42,173 bases of DNA, taken from NCBI GenBank assembly GCA_026125285.1, contig JAHCLO010000048.1, positions 1 to 42,173 of the forward strand, read 5' to 3'. The translations under genes and the position numbers were made by a program. The stretch's first letter is position 1. Each line of letters begins with the position of its first letter. The notes under the pieces are model-generated. The model saw only the letters and a program-made list of their open reading frames with translations. It had not been told where the DNA came from and did no database searches. This document shows positions 9,373 through 17,344 of this stretch, piece by piece. This DNA is from Verrucomicrobiia bacterium (lineage in GTDB: Bacteria; Verrucomicrobiota; Verrucomicrobiia; Limisphaerales; JADLHS01).

Positions 9373-9582
9373 GTGAGCACCAATCACGTCATTGCCAACG
9401 GCCAGCCCGTTGCGGCTGACCTGCCTTGCACGCTCGAGGAGTTCCTCGTGGTTCAACACCTTTTGCCCCGCAGCGTGGTGGTGGAGCACAACGGCGAGGC
9501 GGTGGCACCTTCGGAATTCGCCAGGCGCATTCTCAATGCGGGTGATCGTTTGGAAATTGTCAAAATCGTGGCTGGGGGATGA
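9373..9582 (+). CDS. thiS: Sulfur carrier protein ThiS
   Basis: Ubiquitin-like carrier of 69 residues. ThiF adenylates its C-terminus, which is then made a thiocarboxylate that gives sulfur to the thiazole synthase ThiG. The diagnostic C-terminal Gly-Gly is present (IVKIVAGG), with a beta-grasp pattern before it: ANGQPV, then LEEFL, then VVVEHNGEAV and GDRLEIVKIV. Length fits the family. The start is GTG 9373 without a clear ribosome binding site. It shares strand and neighbourhood with thiH; two small unrelated genes separate them. Confidence 0.9.
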   Translation: MSTNHVIANGQPVAADLPCTLEEFLVVQHLLPRSVVVEHNGEAVAPSEFARRILNAGDRLEIVKIVAGG

Positions 9583-9673
9583 TGGCGCCCGAGGTTGGAT
9601 TCCGCCGCGCATCGCACTGGCGCCGGATAAAGGCTTGTCCGTGCCGCCGACATTTGAATAATACTGAAGCATC

Positions 9674-10990
9674 ATGAAGTTGAAATTTGAAACGTTTTAC
9701 CGCGGGTTGCTGCTCGTGCTGGTGGTGTTGCTGGTGTGGTCCGTGTGGCAAAGCCAGGCGCAGAATTCCGCGCAGGGTGCGAGCGCCGACGCGCCAACGG
9801 CAACGGAAACCGCTGTCGGGGGCACGAACGTCGCAACGGATCGGGTCCTCACCCCACCCAAACTGCCAATGCCCACGCCGGAATGGATCGAAAAGCTGGC
9901 GGTCAAGCTGCCGTTTTTGAAGACCACCCTGTGGGGCAACGAACTGTGGAAATACATCTTCTCGCTGGTTTACATCTTTCTGGCCTTCTACGTCTCGAAA
10001 CTGCTCGATTACCTGACGCGGGTCTGGCTCAAGAAACTCACTGATCGGACGGAAACCAAATTCGACGACCTGCTGCTCGACTTGTTGAACGGTCCGGTCA
10101 AGGTCGTCGCCTTCATCATCTTCCTGCGGATCGGGCTGGACGTGTTTGACTGGCCGGAAATGGTGCAGAAGATCCTGGCCAAAGGCTTCACCGTAGTCGT
10201 CGCGATTGCGATCACCTACATGGTCCTCAAGTTCATTGACCTGTTGATGAACTACTGGCGGCAGCGCGCGGCGGCCAAAGAGGACGACGCCTTCAACAAA
10301 CAGTTGTTCCCCATCATCCGCAAGAGCCTGAAGTTCTTTGTCGTCGCGGTCGCCGCGCTGGTGACACTCGACAACCTTGAGGTGAACATCACCGCCGCCA
10401 TCGCTTCGCTGTCCATCGGTGGTCTGGCCGTGGGCCTCGCGGCGCAGGATACCTTGGCTAACCTGTTTGGCGGGATTTCCATCTTCCTCGACAAACCCTT
10501 CCGCATCGGCGACCGCGTGCAACTCGACGGTGTGGATGGTCCGGTGGAAAGCATCGGCCTGCGCAGCACCCGCGTGCGCAACCTGGACGGCCACCTGATC
10601 TCCATCCCCAACAAGACCATGGGCAACGCCACCATCACCAACATCAGCGCCCGGCCCAATATCAAGACCGTGATGAACATCGGCGTCACCTACGACACGC
10701 CGGCGGCCAAGGTGAAACGCGCTTTGAAAATCATCGAAGAGGTTTACAAGAATCATCCGAAATCCTTCAACTGCATCATCAGCTTCAACAAATTCGAAAG
10801 TTCCTCGTTGAACATTCTCGTGGTTCACTGGTGGAACTCCACTGACTTCGTCGAATACCTCGGCGGCATCCAGGAAATGAACCTCTCCTTAAAGGAGCGA
10901 TTCGATGCCGAAGGCATCAGTTTTGCGTTCCCGACGCAAACGCTCTACGTGAAGCAGGATTCCGACTGGCGATTGGGCGAGTCGAAATGA
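9674..10990 (+). CDS. MscS-family mechanosensitive channel
   Basis: Small-conductance mechanosensitive channel homologue of 438 residues that releases solutes on osmotic downshock. A signal or first membrane helix (about 9-27) is followed by a spacer, then membrane helices near 95-118, about 145-160 and 170-190, and the pore helix TM3 (about 235-265, SIGGLAVGLAAQDTLANLFGG). The conserved beta domain follows (FRIGDRVQLDGVDGPVESIG, then STRVRNLDG and IPN), ending in the alpha/beta cage. The N-terminal extension of about 90 residues is typical of medium-sized YnaI/MscM-like members. It starts at ATG 9674, about 90 bases after thiS; there is no functional reason to link them. Confidence 0.94.
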   Translation: MKLKFETFYRGLLLVLVVLLVWSVWQSQAQNSAQGASADAPTATETAVGGTNVATDRVLTPPKLPMPTPEWIEKLAVKLPFLKTTLWGNELWKYIFSLVYIFLAFYVSKLLDYLTRVWLKKLTDRTETKFDDLLLDLLNGPVKVVAFIIFLRIGLDVFDWPEMVQKILAKGFTVVVAIAITYMVLKFIDLLMNYWRQRAAAKEDDAFNKQLFPIIRKSLKFFVVAVAALVTLDNLEVNITAAIASLSIGGLAVGLAAQDTLANLFGGISIFLDKPFRIGDRVQLDGVDGPVESIGLRSTRVRNLDGHLISIPNKTMGNATITNISARPNIKTVMNIGVTYDTPAAKVKRALKIIEEVYKNHPKSFNCIISFNKFESSSLNILVVHWWNSTDFVEYLGGIQEMNLSLKERFDAEGISFAFPTQTLYVKQDSDWRLGESK

Positions 10991-10997
10991 AGCACCT

Positions 10998-11022
10998 GCC
11001 GGCGCGGGGCACGCAGACGGGC
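10998..11022. repeat. Short dispersed repeat, intergenic copy
   Basis: A 25-base segment that matches 15042-15066 (inside the Hsp70 gene) with three mismatches when aligned by eye. Both contain the core GGCACGCAGAC. It lies just after the MscS stop codon. Confidence 0.65.
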
Positions 11023-11091
11023 GGCCCGGCTCAGGGAGACTGGGGCATCTCCAATCCCGAGATCGGGCGCGCGTTGGGATCAGGAGCCGTA

Positions 11092-11159
11092 GGAGCGCGG
11101 ATCGCCGAGTCCGCGAGTTGCTGTCCTTAAATTCGCGCGGACTCAGCGGTCCGCGCTCC
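11092..11159. repeat. Palindromic repeat with about 25-bp arms
   Basis: The left arm begins GGAGCGCGGATCGCCGAGTC at 11092; the right arm at 11134-11159 is its near-perfect reverse complement, with a few mismatches. The loop is about 18 bases. It sits between the convergent MscS and DUF6259-like genes, where such elements do least harm; it could also end transcription from both sides, though no T-run is present. Confidence 0.75.
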
Positions 11160-11215
11160 GGGCACCGGTTCATTGAAAGTGATTCGGATCCGATAGCAAA
11201 CTGAGTCGCGATCAC

Positions 11216-13594
11216 TCAATGACTGGTCGCCGGACGGAATTCCAGAATGTACGCAGCACGCGGCGGCAGAGTCAGTTTCACCGAAGCCTCCGGGGTAGTG
11301 AATTCACTCATGCCCCGCCGGCCTGTTTCATCCAGGCGATAAATCCATCCGCGTTTCGGCAAAGCGTATTCCTTGGCCTCAAGCTTGAACGATAGTTCCA
11401 TCGGTTCGTCCGAAATGCTGGCCAGCGCGATGGCCGTCGTGCCGTCCGCCGCGCGCCAGGCACCGGCCAGGGCAAGTGGTACGCGCTTCTGGAACGTCGT
11501 CAGGCCGCCTTGCTGGCCGGCGTAAATCGAGAGACGCGACATGTCTATTGTCGCCTCCGGAGCGTCAATCCGCGGCGGACGCAGGAAGGTCCCGTGCTGT
11601 AGATACTTTGCGGCGCGGCAGCGGAGTGTTGCCAGGCGCGTGGCGAATTGCGTTTCCTCCGGTCGCTCCTGCAAGTGCCGGGGCAGGAAATTTGCCACCG
11701 TTGGTTGTTGTCCCCAGACGAACGCCCGCGCCTGTTCGAGATAAAACTGCCGCGAGAATTTCCGGTCCAAAAGCTTGAGCGGCTCCTTCGGCGCAAACTC
11801 GGCCGGCCACAAATCATCGTAGGGCGGCAGGGTGAGCGAGGAGTAATTGCCAAAGGTGATCACGCTATCATGATAAACAGCGTTGAAGAACGGTATGGTT
11901 TCCCAGCCGTCCGGTGGCGCGTAGCGTTCACGGCTGATCTCCAGACTGAGCATCAGGTCCAGGTACGGCAGCCACGGCTCACCGCAACCCTCGCCAGCCA
12001 GGGCGACACGCGGCGACGCCGTCAGATTGGCGGAGAATCTGGGTGACACGAGTTTAGGCCGACGTCCACTGACTCCCGCGCGCTGGCGAATATCCGCAGC
12101 CAGATCACGAAAGCCGTGCATCCAATAAGTCCCGCCCCCCAGCGGATGCCCGTGGGTGGAGTCGTAGCAAGCCAGACTCGTGCAGGCCTGATCCATGTAG
12201 ATGCCGTCCACGCCCAGTTCGCGGATCGCGCGTTCCGCCAACCCGGCGTAAGTGTCACGCCAGAACGTCGTGCCCATGCACATCGGCACGCAGGGCGCCT
12301 TGGTGAAGGTGTTATAGACCTCAGGCCGAATCTGGCCGGTTGGGTCCTTGACCGCGAATCGTTCCGCGTGCTCGTTGGTCCAACTGGCCGTGGTCATGCC
12401 CCACAAGCGCTGGTTCATATAGACCAGCGCGCGAACGTCGTGCTGATGCGCTGCAGCGAGCGCCGCCTGAAAGGGCTTTGTGCCTTCGCGCGGCGGCAGG
12501 TATTCCGGGAAACCGGTGTCATACGAACAGCCATGCCACCAATGCCACAACACGCTCACCGGCAGGTTGAGTTGCTTCTGCAACTCCACTGCCGGTCCGA
12601 GCACGTTGGTGGAGCGTCCGCGATTCCAGACCCATATCCCTGTGTTGCGGATCCAGTCCGGCACTGCCGACTGCCGCAACCGGCTCTCCCGGGCCCAAAC
12701 CTGATCGCGCGCCCACGCGCGGTAACGTTCGGCGGCGGTGAACCAATCACCGGTGAAACTGCCGAGCACCACCTGGTAAGAAACCTGGAAATGCCCCGAC
12801 GTGCCGGAACCCTCCGGCTCGTGAACAATCTCACAGCCGAGATTGGTGTTCGCGCCGCCGAACACGGCGAAGGTCTTGCGGTTGGCGTTCGTATCGTCGC
12901 AGGCGAGATACAGTCCCGGTCCATCGGGCCGATAGATCGCAAGACATTGCAGCGCGAGCCGACCGGGATATTCCCATTGATGCCGCCGCGGATTGCCGCC
13001 GGCCGGATTCAGAAGTTCACGCGGATGGGTGGCGAGTTGCCCCTGCCACACCGGCACGGCGAGGCGTTCGGTATCCTGGGCCGCAATGTCAGGCACACGG
13101 GGAAACCTCACCTGGCGCACGACCTGATCACGCAATCCGGCGAGGGCGAACGACCAGCGGCTCAGGGGAGCGGACTCGTCGAGATGAACTTCCACCTGGA
13201 CGCTCACGTTCTGAGCGTGAGCGGCGGGAAAGTCCATCCACGTGAGGCGTCCACCGCGCTGTGGCTGAGGAAGCGGTTCGGCCTTGAATGAGCCGGCGTG
13301 CTCGGGCGCGAGCAGCAATGGGCCTTCAGCAGTGGCGAGTTCAACCTCCCAAAGCGGACCGGGGAAGCGACCGAGAAGATTGTAGCCGAGGTTCAAATCC
13401 ACCAGCTCCCGCAGTTGGCCGCTACGGACATCGAACCCAACTTGCAGATGCGGGCTGGCGAGGCGGAAGGTCGCTTCGTCGCGGGCAGATTCGGCGCGCA
13501 CCGTCGGGACGCAAACAAGCAGCGTCACGACCCCGATCACCCGCGCCGGCCGCCTCCAGAAACGCGGCAAAAAATCCCGCTTGATGGACGCCAT
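11216..13594 (-). CDS. Secreted DUF6259-like protein, putative glycoside hydrolase fold
   Basis: Protein of about 790 residues with a signal peptide ending near PTVRA. The first 300 residues look like a beta-rich sugar-binding domain; the centre (about 310-600) looks like a TIM-barrel hydrolase: WIRNTGIWVWNRG, VSVLWHWWHG, then VDGIYMDQ with a candidate catalytic aspartate, and VALAGEGCGEPWLP with a candidate acid. The end (about 700-790) is a beta-sandwich typical of amylase-like C-termini. This architecture fits DUF6259 proteins, common in polysaccharide-degrading Verrucomicrobiota. I start at ATG 13594 because it places the signal peptide at the N-terminus; ATG 13618 is an alternative and a longer frame to 13741 adds a basic, signal-less tail. 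The substrate is unknown. Confidence 0.8.
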   Translation of the reverse strand: MASIKRDFLPRFWRRPARVIGVVTLLVCVPTVRAESARDEATFRLASPHLQVGFDVRSGQLRELVDLNLGYNLLGRFPGPLWEVELATAEGPLLLAPEHAGSFKAEPLPQPQRGGRLTWMDFPAAHAQNVSVQVEVHLDESAPLSRWSFALAGLRDQVVRQVRFPRVPDIAAQDTERLAVPVWQGQLATHPRELLNPAGGNPRRHQWEYPGRLALQCLAIYRPDGPGLYLACDDTNANRKTFAVFGGANTNLGCEIVHEPEGSGTSGHFQVSYQVVLGSFTGDWFTAAERYRAWARDQVWARESRLRQSAVPDWIRNTGIWVWNRGRSTNVLGPAVELQKQLNLPVSVLWHWWHGCSYDTGFPEYLPPREGTKPFQAALAAAHQHDVRALVYMNQRLWGMTTASWTNEHAERFAVKDPTGQIRPEVYNTFTKAPCVPMCMGTTFWRDTYAGLAERAIRELGVDGIYMDQACTSLACYDSTHGHPLGGGTYWMHGFRDLAADIRQRAGVSGRRPKLVSPRFSANLTASPRVALAGEGCGEPWLPYLDLMLSLEISRERYAPPDGWETIPFFNAVYHDSVITFGNYSSLTLPPYDDLWPAEFAPKEPLKLLDRKFSRQFYLEQARAFVWGQQPTVANFLPRHLQERPEETQFATRLATLRCRAAKYLQHGTFLRPPRIDAPEATIDMSRLSIYAGQQGGLTTFQKRVPLALAGAWRAADGTTAIALASISDEPMELSFKLEAKEYALPKRGWIYRLDETGRRGMSEFTTPEASVKLTLPPRAAYILEFRPATSH

Positions 13595-13781
13595 CCCTTG
13601 CAGGATGATGCCGCGCATGAACCCCCATCCGCAGCGGGGCCGAAAATGGCGACGGTTTTGCCGCCAGAACCAAAGCCTTTTATTTGCGGGTTTCTTCCTC
13701 ATCATCGCTTTGATCATCGTTGCGGTCCTCATCTGGTTCATGACCAGTTCACGGTTTATTCTGAGATAACCGACCGTCCCC

Positions 13782-15812
13782 TCAAGAGATTGCGCCGCGC
13801 TTGCGCAGCATGGCCTCCATGGCCTTGTCCATCAGCACGTCGGCCAGGGGCTTGGTGGTTTCATCCAAAGCCGCGCAGGCCGCCTGTAGCTGTTTGGTGT
13901 CGCCCGCACCCGAGGCGGCCGCTTCCGTGGTCAAGGCCCGCTCAACCTCCGCCATGGCCGTGGAGACTTGAGCGGCATAGTTCGCCTCCAGTTCCGCTCC
14001 GCAATCCGCCAATCCCTTGCGCGTGGCGGCCAGCAGTTCATTGGCTTTGAGCTTTATCTCCACCCAGCGCCGCGCCGCCAGGTCCTCGAACGCATGCTCG
14101 ACTGATTCCTCAACCATTCTCGTCACAGCGGCATCATCCACGTCCACGGCGGATTTCATTTCCACGATCCGTTCCTTGCCGGTGCGCGTGTCGCGGGCGA
14201 GGACGTGAAGAATCCCGTTCGCATCAATCGCGAATTGCACGCCCACGCGTGGAACGCCGCGCGGCGCCGCCTCAAATTCCAGCGTGAACTTGCCGAGACT
14301 CCAGTTGTCCTTGGCGCGCTCGCGTTCGCCCTGCAACACATGGATCAACATGCTGCGCTGCTGATCCACTGCGGTGGTAAACAACTCGCCGGCCTTCACG
14401 GGAATGGTTGAGTTGCGCGGGATGATGACGTTCATCAAGCCGCCAAAGGTTTCAATGCCCAGTGAAAGCGGGGTCACGTCGAGCAACAGCACCTGCTTGA
14501 AACCGCCCGAAAGTATCTCCGCCTGGATCGCCGCGCCAAGGGCCACGGCTTCGTCCGGGTTTTGCGACGTGTTCAACTGGGGTCCCGCTAGCCGGTGATA
14601 CTCCGTGCCGAGCCGCAGGTTGCCGCGCGTCTCTTCGAACTCGGCACAACCGAACCACTCACTCACGAGTTGCCGCACCAACGGCATCCGCGTCTGCCCG
14701 CCCACCAGAATCACTTGATCCAAGTTACCCGGTTCGAGCTTTGCATCCGCGAGCGCCCGCAAGCAATGCTGCCGCGTGCGCAAAATGATGTCACGAGTCA
14801 GGTGTTCCAGTTCGGAACGCGTGAGGCGGTAATGGAAACTGAAATCCCGGGTCAGAAATGGCAGGGTGATTTCCGTTTCCATCTCGGTGGAGAGTCTGAT
14901 CTTGGCCAGTTCCGCAGCCTCACGAACCCGCGCGAGGATGGCCGATCTGTCGTAGCCGCCGACGTCAGGAGGCGGATTCCCCGAGTTGACGCTTGGGTCG
15001 TCCACCGCCTCACGTCCTCGGCTAGGAGTCAATTCCTGCCCGCCGGTGCGCGGCACGCAGACCGGCCCGCCTGACTCTCGAATCTTTGTCACCAGAAAAT
15101 CCACCAACCGCCGATCCAAATCATCTCCCCCCAGTCGCGTGTTGCCGTTCGTGGCCAGAACCTGAAACACCCCCTCATTGAGTTCGAGGATCGAAAGATC
15201 AAACGTGCCGCCGCCCAGATCGTACACGGCGATCCTGGATTTCTCCTTGAGCTTGTCCAAGCCATAGGCCAAGGCGGCAGCGGTAGGCTCGTTGATGATG
15301 CGTTCGACCGCGAACCCCGCGAGTTCACCCGCGCGTTTGGTGGCGTTCCGCTGGGCATCGTTGAAGTATGCCGGCACCGTGATCACCGCGCGGGCAACCG
15401 GTTCGCCCAACGCCGCTTCGGCATCGCGTTTCAACTTCTTCAACACCTCGGCGGAAACTTCCTCGGGGGTGAGCTTCCGGCCGTGAAGCGGAATCGTGAC
15501 GCTGCCTGCGCCGGTTGAATTGAGCGGAAAGCCAACGGACTTCTCCTCATTGGAAATCTCCGCGCCCCGGCGGCCCATGAACCGTTTCACGGAATAAACC
15601 GTTTCCGCCGGCTTCACCGCGCGCACCCGGTTGGCCGGGTGACCGACCACCGGAGCCGCGTCCGGTGCCGGGTAATGCACCACCGACGGCGTTAGCCGCC
15701 GTCCATCTGCGTCCGCGATGACGTACGGGATGCCGCTGTCCACCGTGGCGACCAGCGAATTGGTAGTGCCAAGATCAATGCCGACTATTTTACTCACGGC
15801 TTGATGCTGCAT
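13782..15812 (-). CDS. Hsp70/DnaK-family chaperone with repeat-derived insertion
   Basis: ATP-dependent chaperone of 676 residues. The nucleotide-binding domain shows GIDLGTTNSLVA (11-22), VPAYFNDAQRNATKRAGELAG, INEPTAAALAYG (about 173-184), YDLGGGTFD (197-205) and ILVGGQTRMP. The substrate domain has LLLDVTPLSLGIETFGG and the C-terminal lid is short, ending AMLRKRGAIS. Between IRESGG (about 249) and RSAILARVREAAE (289) there is an extra stretch of about 38 residues that ordinary DnaK and HscA lack; in DNA it is two palindromic repeats (listed separately). Without it the length would be the usual 640 or so. No dnaJ or grpE is adjacent and no CIRCE element is visible upstream, so this is probably a second, specialised Hsp70. 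The start is ATG 15812; a GTG five codons later is possible. Confidence 0.93.
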   Translation of the reverse strand: MQHQAVSKIVGIDLGTTNSLVATVDSGIPYVIADADGRRLTPSVVHYPAPDAAPVVGHPANRVRAVKPAETVYSVKRFMGRRGAEISNEEKSVGFPLNSTGAGSVTIPLHGRKLTPEEVSAEVLKKLKRDAEAALGEPVARAVITVPAYFNDAQRNATKRAGELAGFAVERIINEPTAAALAYGLDKLKEKSRIAVYDLGGGTFDLSILELNEGVFQVLATNGNTRLGGDDLDRRLVDFLVTKIRESGGPVCVPRTGGQELTPSRGREAVDDPSVNSGNPPPDVGGYDRSAILARVREAAELAKIRLSTEMETEITLPFLTRDFSFHYRLTRSELEHLTRDIILRTRQHCLRALADAKLEPGNLDQVILVGGQTRMPLVRQLVSEWFGCAEFEETRGNLRLGTEYHRLAGPQLNTSQNPDEAVALGAAIQAEILSGGFKQVLLLDVTPLSLGIETFGGLMNVIIPRNSTIPVKAGELFTTAVDQQRSMLIHVLQGERERAKDNWSLGKFTLEFEAAPRGVPRVGVQFAIDANGILHVLARDTRTGKERIVEMKSAVDVDDAAVTRMVEESVEHAFEDLAARRWVEIKLKANELLAATRKGLADCGAELEANYAAQVSTAMAEVERALTTEAAASGAGDTKQLQAACAALDETTKPLADVLMDKAMEAMLRKRGAIS
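14953..15024. repeat. Palindromic element inside the Hsp70 coding sequence
   Basis: The left arm (14953-14976, TAGCCGCCGACGTCAGGAGG...) and right arm (15001-15024, ...CACGTCCTCGGCTA) are imperfect inverted repeats. The left arm core TAGCCGCCGACGT followed by G/A-rich AGGCGGA recurs at 22677-22701 and, inverted, at 22723-22747. The element is exactly 72 bp, so it adds 24 codons and keeps the frame. It encodes Hsp70 residues about 263-287 (SRGREAVDDPSVNSGNPPPD). Confidence 0.85.
15042..15066. repeat. Short dispersed repeat, copy within the Hsp70 gene
   Basis: A 25-base sequence whose ends, GCCGGT and ACCGGC, are inverted; it matches 10998-11022 with three mismatches. It abuts the larger palindrome at 14953-15024 and encodes Hsp70 residues about 249-257 (PVCVPRTG). 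Confidence 0.65.
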
Positions 15813-15885
15813 GAGGCCACGCGGCGAGGGAAGATTGAAGATACTTTCGCTTTCGTGTTTGCATCACCGCTGATATGAAACCGGC

Positions 15886-16590
15886 GTGCGCAACGTTCCA
15901 CCAGGGCTTCACACCGTTCGCGGGATTATGGGCTGCTGCCACTTGTTGGAAGACGGCGAGGCGAGCGTGATGATTGATACCGGCATGGTGGGTGAACCGT
16001 TCTTCATCCGCCGGCTCGTTCGCCGGCTGGGGCTCAAATCAAATTCCATCAAAGCCATCCTGCTCACGCATGGACATCTGGATCACGCGGGCAATCTGGC
16101 GTGGCTCAAGCGCTGGACGGGAGCGATGATTCTTGCTCACCCGGAGGAACAACTCCACGTGAACGGGACCTACCCTTACCAGGGGATCAACCGCTGGTGT
16201 GGACGGTTGGAGGCGGCGGGGCGCCTCTTGTTCCGTTATCGTCCGGCAACGATTGATGAGTTCATCCACGACGGCCAGGAACTGCCCTTCTGGGGCGGAC
16301 TGCGCGTGATCCATCTGCCGGGCCACACGAAGGGTCATTGCGGATTCTACAGCGCGAAGCACGATCTGCTGTTCAGCGGCGACCTGTTTGCGAGTTACTT
16401 TTTCAACGTTCACCGTCCGCCCGCCATCTTGAACAGCGTGCCGGAGTTGTTTCCAATCAGCGTGGAAAAGGTCCGCCGCCTGAATCCACGCTGGCTTGTG
16501 CCGAGCCACTATGATTTTCTGGACGGCGAGTTGCATCGGAAACGATTCGCGCAGTTGTATGGCATGGGAAGGCAGAGTTCGCCTCGTTAG
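15886..16590 (+). CDS. MBL-fold metallohydrolase
   Basis: Metallo-beta-lactamase-fold hydrolase of 234 residues. The zinc ligands are visible: THGHLDHAG (about 61-68, the HxHxDH motif), H in HLPGHTKGH (about 145-151), D in FSGDLF (about 165) and the late H in PSHYDF. It is cytoplasmic, with no signal peptide. The fold covers glyoxalase II, RNases, lactonases and others; nothing here fixes the substrate. The start is GTG 15886, divergent from hsp70 with 73 bases between them, which must hold both promoters. Confidence 0.88.
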   Translation: MRNVPPGLHTVRGIMGCCHLLEDGEASVMIDTGMVGEPFFIRRLVRRLGLKSNSIKAILLTHGHLDHAGNLAWLKRWTGAMILAHPEEQLHVNGTYPYQGINRWCGRLEAAGRLLFRYRPATIDEFIHDGQELPFWGGLRVIHLPGHTKGHCGFYSAKHDLLFSGDLFASYFFNVHRPPAILNSVPELFPISVEKVRRLNPRWLVPSHYDFLDGELHRKRFAQLYGMGRQSSPR

Positions 16591-16595
16591 GCGAA
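16578..16595. repeat. Hairpin over the MBL-hydrolase stop codon
   Basis: TTCGCCT at 16578-16584 and AGGCGAA at 16589-16595 form a 7-bp stem with a CGTT loop. The stop codon (16588-16590) lies within it. No T-run follows, so it may slow decay or pause transcription rather than terminate. Confidence 0.5.
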
Positions 16596-16682
16596 GAGCA
16601 AGTAAACCTACATTCAGACGAAGCCGGGTCGGTCAACGTGTTCCGAGAGGAACGTCAGTTGTTATAGCAAGAGAGATCAATC

Positions 16683-17339
16683 ATGCGCTGCATTGTAACT
16701 GCCGGACCGACTTATGAGCCGATGGATGAGGTGCGCCGGCTGACCAATTTCTCCACGGGCCGGCTGGGCACGGAACTCGCCAATTTCCTGGTCAGTTGCG
16801 GGCATCACGTCACGCTGCTCCGCGGCGAGCAGGCCACATATTCCGGTGAAGGCCGGGCCCAGACGGTGGAAGCCTTCAGCACCACGGACAGTTTGCGCAC
16901 GCGCCTACGTTCGCTGGCCGACCCGGCGGTAGGGGCGGTCTTTCACGCGGCCGCCGTGAGTGATTTTGCATTTGGCAAAATCTGGTTGCGTTCTCCCGAC
17001 GGGGAGCTTTCGGAACTGAAGTCCGGCAAAATCTCCACGCGGCAGGGCGCGCTGCTGGCCGAATTGGTGCCGACACCAAAAATCCTTGCCGAACTGCGCG
17101 CCTGGTATCCGACGGCCAAGCTGTTGGGCTGGAAATACGAGGTGGACGGCGACCAAGCCGGAGTGCTGCGCGCCGCCGAACTGCAATTGACCACCTGCCT
17201 TACGGACGTTTGCGTGGCGAATGGTCCCGCTTACGGACCGGGTTTCGGACTGGTTGCCGCCGCGGGTGCGCGGGCGCATGCTCATCTGGTGGACGAGGGC
17301 GCACTCTTCGAGCGATTGGCATCTCTGCTGCGCGCGTGA
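16683..17339 (+). CDS. coaB: Stand-alone phosphopantothenoylcysteine synthetase (CoaB-like)
   Basis: Protein of 218 residues that matches the CoaB half of the usual fused CoaBC: TAGPTYEPMDEVRRLTNFSTG (about 6-26, the GPT and N-x-S-T/S-G nucleotide/phosphopantothenate motifs), HAAAVSDF (about 88-95), SGKISTRQGALLAELVPTPKIL (about 115-136) and GWKYE (about 150). CoaB joins 4'-phosphopantothenate and cysteine in coenzyme A synthesis. The decarboxylase CoaC is not fused and not in the window; the UbiX-like gene at 36.2 kb belongs to the same flavoprotein superfamily but is not CoaC. The start ATG 16683 is preceded by GAGAG. It converges on cca with 5 bases between stops. Confidence 0.85.
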   Translation: MRCIVTAGPTYEPMDEVRRLTNFSTGRLGTELANFLVSCGHHVTLLRGEQATYSGEGRAQTVEAFSTTDSLRTRLRSLADPAVGAVFHAAAVSDFAFGKIWLRSPDGELSELKSGKISTRQGALLAELVPTPKILAELRAWYPTAKLLGWKYEVDGDQAGVLRAAELQLTTCLTDVCVANGPAYGPGFGLVAAAGARAHAHLVDEGALFERLASLLRA

Positions 17340-17344
17340 TGGAT

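Noticed and set aside
9560..10828. Open minus-strand frame of 422 codons
   Set aside because: Antisense to the MscS gene; it has the low-complexity charged sequence of antisense frames.
12116..13291. Open + strand frame of 391 codons
   Set aside because: It lies wholly opposite the DUF6259-like gene, and the translation has no recognisable fold or signal.
15813..15885. CIRCE (HrcA) operator before hsp70
   Set aside because: No TTAGCACTC / GAGTGCTAA inverted repeat is present.
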